A stretch of 5,643 nucleotides of DNA from Alphaproteobacteria bacterium (lineage in GTDB: Bacteria > Pseudomonadota > Alphaproteobacteria > JAJTHO01): positions 1-5,643 of the forward strand of contig JAJTHO010000079.1 of the NCBI GenBank assembly GCA_021297975.1, read 5' to 3'. Both the position numbers and the translations under genes were made by a program. The notes under the pieces are model-generated. The model saw only the letters and a program-made list of their open reading frames with translations. It ran no database searches and was not told where the DNA came from. Numbering within the stretch: position 1 is the stretch's first letter; every line of letters begins with the position of its first letter. Below are positions 4,540-5,643 of the stretch, piece by piece.

Positions 4540-4953
4540 ATGGAACTTAAAAATGCCATGGCGGTGTCGGTTTCGGGGCTTAAGGCTCAGGAAATGCGCG
4601 TGCGGGTTATCTCGGAAAACATTGCGAACGCGGAATCGGTTGCAACAACCCCCGGCGGAGACCCGTATCGCCGAAAACTCGTGGAATTTTCAAACCAGCT
4701 TGACCGTGCCAGTGGTGTTGACAAGGTCGAGATTAAGCGCGTTATCCGCGACAGCGGTGATTTTCAACAGCGCTATGACCCCAACCACCCGGCGGCGGAT
4801 GCCAACGGCTATGTGAAGATGCCGAACGTTGAACGGTTTATCGAAATGATGGATTTAAAAGAAGCGCAGCGCAGCTATTCCGCCAATCTTGAGGCGCTGG
4901 AATCCAGCCGCAACATGCTGCGCGAAACAATCAACATTCTATCGCCGCAATAA
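4540..4953 (+). CDS. flgC: Flagellar proximal rod protein FlgC
   Basis: FlgC is a proximal rod subunit stacked with FlgB and FlgF above the MS ring. All parts of the 137-residue family are present. The N-terminal axial helix has the signature SGLKAQEMRVRVISENIANAES (residues 12-33), followed by the loop TTPGGDPYRRKLVEF. The central YDPNHPAADANGYVKMPNVE (79-98) is the strongest family mark. The C-terminal helix EMMDLKEAQRSYSANLEALESSRNMLRETINIL closes the protein. The loop GGDPYRR is of the kind seen in alphaproteobacterial FlgC. The start has AAGGGA at 4525-4530, nine bases upstream, partly over the flgB stop; the gap from flgB is 13 bases, so it is co-transcribed. Confidence 0.98.
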   Translation: MELKNAMAVSVSGLKAQEMRVRVISENIANAESVATTPGGDPYRRKLVEFSNQLDRASGVDKVEIKRVIRDSGDFQQRYDPNHPAADANGYVKMPNVERFIEMMDLKEAQRSYSANLEALESSRNMLRETINILSPQ

Positions 4954-4971
4954 TAAAAAAGGAAAAATCCC

Positions 4972-5277
4972 ATGAGTCTTACCGCCGTTGCCCCCATTAA
5001 AGCCTACAGTAACACCCTGAACCCCGGCGCGTCCGTGTCCCCCGGTGCGGGTGCGGGCTTGCCCAGCTTTAACAGCTTCCTGCAAGACAGCGGCCAAGAG
5101 ATGATGGCGATAGGTCGCAGCAGCGAAAGCCTCAGCGCGAACGCGCTCTTGGGTAAGTCGAACCTGACGGATGTGACAACAGCTGTGACCAGCGCGGAAC
5201 TGGCGCTGCAAGGGGTTATCGCGATTCGGGATAAGCTGGTTGGCTCTATCCAAGAAATCATGCGGATGCCGGTTTAA
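4972..5277 (+). CDS. fliE: Flagellar hook-basal body protein FliE
   Basis: FliE joins the MS ring and export gate to the rod and is among the first axial proteins exported. The 101 residues fit the family. A variable Ala/Pro/Gly-rich N-terminus (to about residue 30) precedes LPSFNSFLQD and a helical body. The diagnostic C-terminal block then runs NLTDVTTAVTSAELALQGVIAIRDKLVGSIQEIMRMPV (64-101), with the family's AxLALQ, VRxKL-like and QEIMxMxV patterns. AAAGGA (4958-4963) lies eight bases before the ATG and sets the start. It follows flgC by 18 bases in the same unit. In many alphaproteobacteria fliQ comes next; here the unit ends and a palindromic repeat follows. Confidence 0.96.
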   Translation: MSLTAVAPIKAYSNTLNPGASVSPGAGAGLPSFNSFLQDSGQEMMAIGRSSESLSANALLGKSNLTDVTTAVTSAELALQGVIAIRDKLVGSIQEIMRMPV

Positions 5278-5302
5278 CCTATCGCATCGTCTTTCTTAGG
5301 GG

Positions 5303-5406
5303 CGTCATCCCGACCGAAGCGTAGCGACGTGGAGGGATCTTTTTCGAGTTTATAGGAGATTCCTCGGCGGCACAAAACCAAAAGGTTTTGTTTGCTCGGA
5401 ATGACG
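5303..5406. repeat. 104-bp palindromic intergenic repeat element
   Basis: Outer arms CGTCATCCCGA (5303-5313) and TCGGAATGACG (5396-5406) are inverted copies with one mismatch. Between them lie a second inverted pair, GAGGGATCT (5332-5340) with AGATTCCTC (5357-5365, one mismatch), and a perfect hairpin at 5373-5390. Folded, the RNA or single strand would be a branched structure with two inner stem-loops. The sequence style (GTCATCCCGACCGAAG... with GGAGGGATCT) is that of dispersed non-coding palindromic repeats found in many copies in bacterial genomes. Only one copy is present here, so repetition is inferred. It has no coding capacity and no obvious target-site duplication. Confidence 0.7.
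5373..5390 (+). terminator. Stem-loop inside the repeat, possible terminator for flgB-flgC-fliE
   Basis: CAAAACC, loop AAAA, GGTTTTG makes a perfect 7-bp stem followed by only three T residues. It lies about 95 bases after the fliE stop. With two G-C pairs at the top and a short T run it would be a weak intrinsic terminator; it may simply be a structural part of the repeat. Confidence 0.3.
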
Positions 5407-5423
5407 TCATTTAGAGTGATGAG

Positions 5424-5452
5424 TTGTCAATAGTTTACATTCGTTTTCTAGA
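5424..5452 (+). promoter_or_regulatory. Possible promoter for acs
   Basis: TTGTCA (5424-5429, five of six consensus positions) is followed after 17 bases by TCTAGA (5447-5452, three of six). It is correctly oriented in the gap between the repeat element and acs, leaving a leader of about 45 bases. The weak -10 would fit an activated promoter, but nothing identifies the activator. Confidence 0.28.
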
Positions 5453-5502
5453 CACGCCCCCTGCCGCTCTGTAACACTGCGTTCTAACGAGGGCGGTGCG
5501 GT

Positions 5503-5643
5503 ATGGATACTTGGTTAAAACGCGCAGAAAGACTCGATTGGCACACCAAGCCCACCAAGGCGGGCGCATGGTCTTTTACCCCGCCGGTATCCATTTCTTG
5601 GTATGAGGACGGCGCACTCAATGTCTCCGCCAATTGTTTAGAC
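5503..5643 (+). CDS. acs: Acetyl-CoA synthetase (N-terminal part, 3' truncated by the window)
   Basis: This enzyme makes acetyl-CoA from acetate, CoA and ATP through an acetyl-adenylate. Only 47 residues are inside the window, but RLDWHTKPTK (10-19) and WSFTPPVSISWYEDGALNVSANCLD (23-47) match the N-terminal ACS region (compare LDW, then SIKWYEDGTLNLAANCLD in E. coli Acs). The start at 5503 has GAGGG (5489-5493) nine bases upstream, and an in-frame TAA at 5485-5487 rules out a longer start. The conserved LDW sits at residue 11, whereas in typical Acs it lies some 35 residues deeper, so this copy lacks the first part of the usual N-terminal domain. Catalytic motifs lie beyond the window, so a related propionyl-CoA synthetase cannot be excluded. 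Confidence 0.88.
   Translation, partial: MDTWLKRAERLDWHTKPTKAGAWSFTPPVSISWYEDGALNVSANCLD

Noticed and set aside
4961..4970. Hairpin in the fliE ribosome-binding sequence (GGA, AAAA, TCC)
   Set aside because: Three pairs only, and the GGA is in the stem, so it is not a CsrA-type site.

Overview
The window is chromosomal DNA from a flagellated alphaproteobacterium; order and species cannot be fixed from the sequence. The main evidence is a flagellar gene set (fliO, fliP, flgB, flgC, fliE) split over two transcription units, each preceded by a perfect TTAA-N7-TTAA box, the recognition pattern of CtrA, the alphaproteobacterial cell-cycle and motility regulator. Nine complete genes, one 5'-truncated gene and one 3'-truncated gene are supported. 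Coding is dense and base composition looks even, with no transposase, phage, tRNA, rRNA or CRISPR.

Layout. (1) 2-343: C-terminal end of a GT4-type glycosyltransferase. (2) 420-1921: ndk (nucleoside diphosphate kinase), then after 5 bases a 357-residue CheY-like response regulator whose C-terminal part carries an HPt-like histidine motif; probably one operon. (3) 1939-2226, minus strand: a small exported protein with a beta-barrel-like C-terminus, converging on the regulator. (4) 2227-2404: intergenic region with a 12-bp palindrome, a CtrA box and a 10-bp inverted repeat placed almost symmetrically around that box. (5) 2405-3812: a tightly coupled operon of an uncharacterised helical protein, fliO and fliP. 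(6) 3809-4036, minus strand: csrA, sharing a TTAA stop overlap with fliP. (7) 4037-4109: divergent csrA/flgB regulatory region with a second CtrA box. (8) 4110-5277: flgB, flgC, fliE. (9) 5278-5502: a 104-bp palindromic repeat element and an acs upstream region. (10) 5503 onward: the start of an acetyl-CoA synthetase gene.

How the genes fit together. FliO and FliP belong to the flagellar type III export gate, FliE is the base-to-rod adaptor, and FlgB and FlgC are proximal rod subunits, so the flagellar genes here are early-assembly components. The CtrA boxes suggest both units are switched on together in the cell cycle. The csrA gene lies between them, and its product has the C-terminal extension seen in the FliW-controlled CsrA of Bacillus. 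The most interesting region is 4037-4109. The same 15 bases are a CtrA box on DNA and, read as csrA mRNA, a 6-bp hairpin with GGA in the loop just before the csrA start codon. On the other side, the flgB leader can fold into a hairpin with an AAGGAC loop that resembles a CsrA target and contains the flgB ribosome-binding sequence. This suggests, without proving it, a compact two-level switch joining CtrA (transcription) and CsrA (translation) at early flagellar genes.
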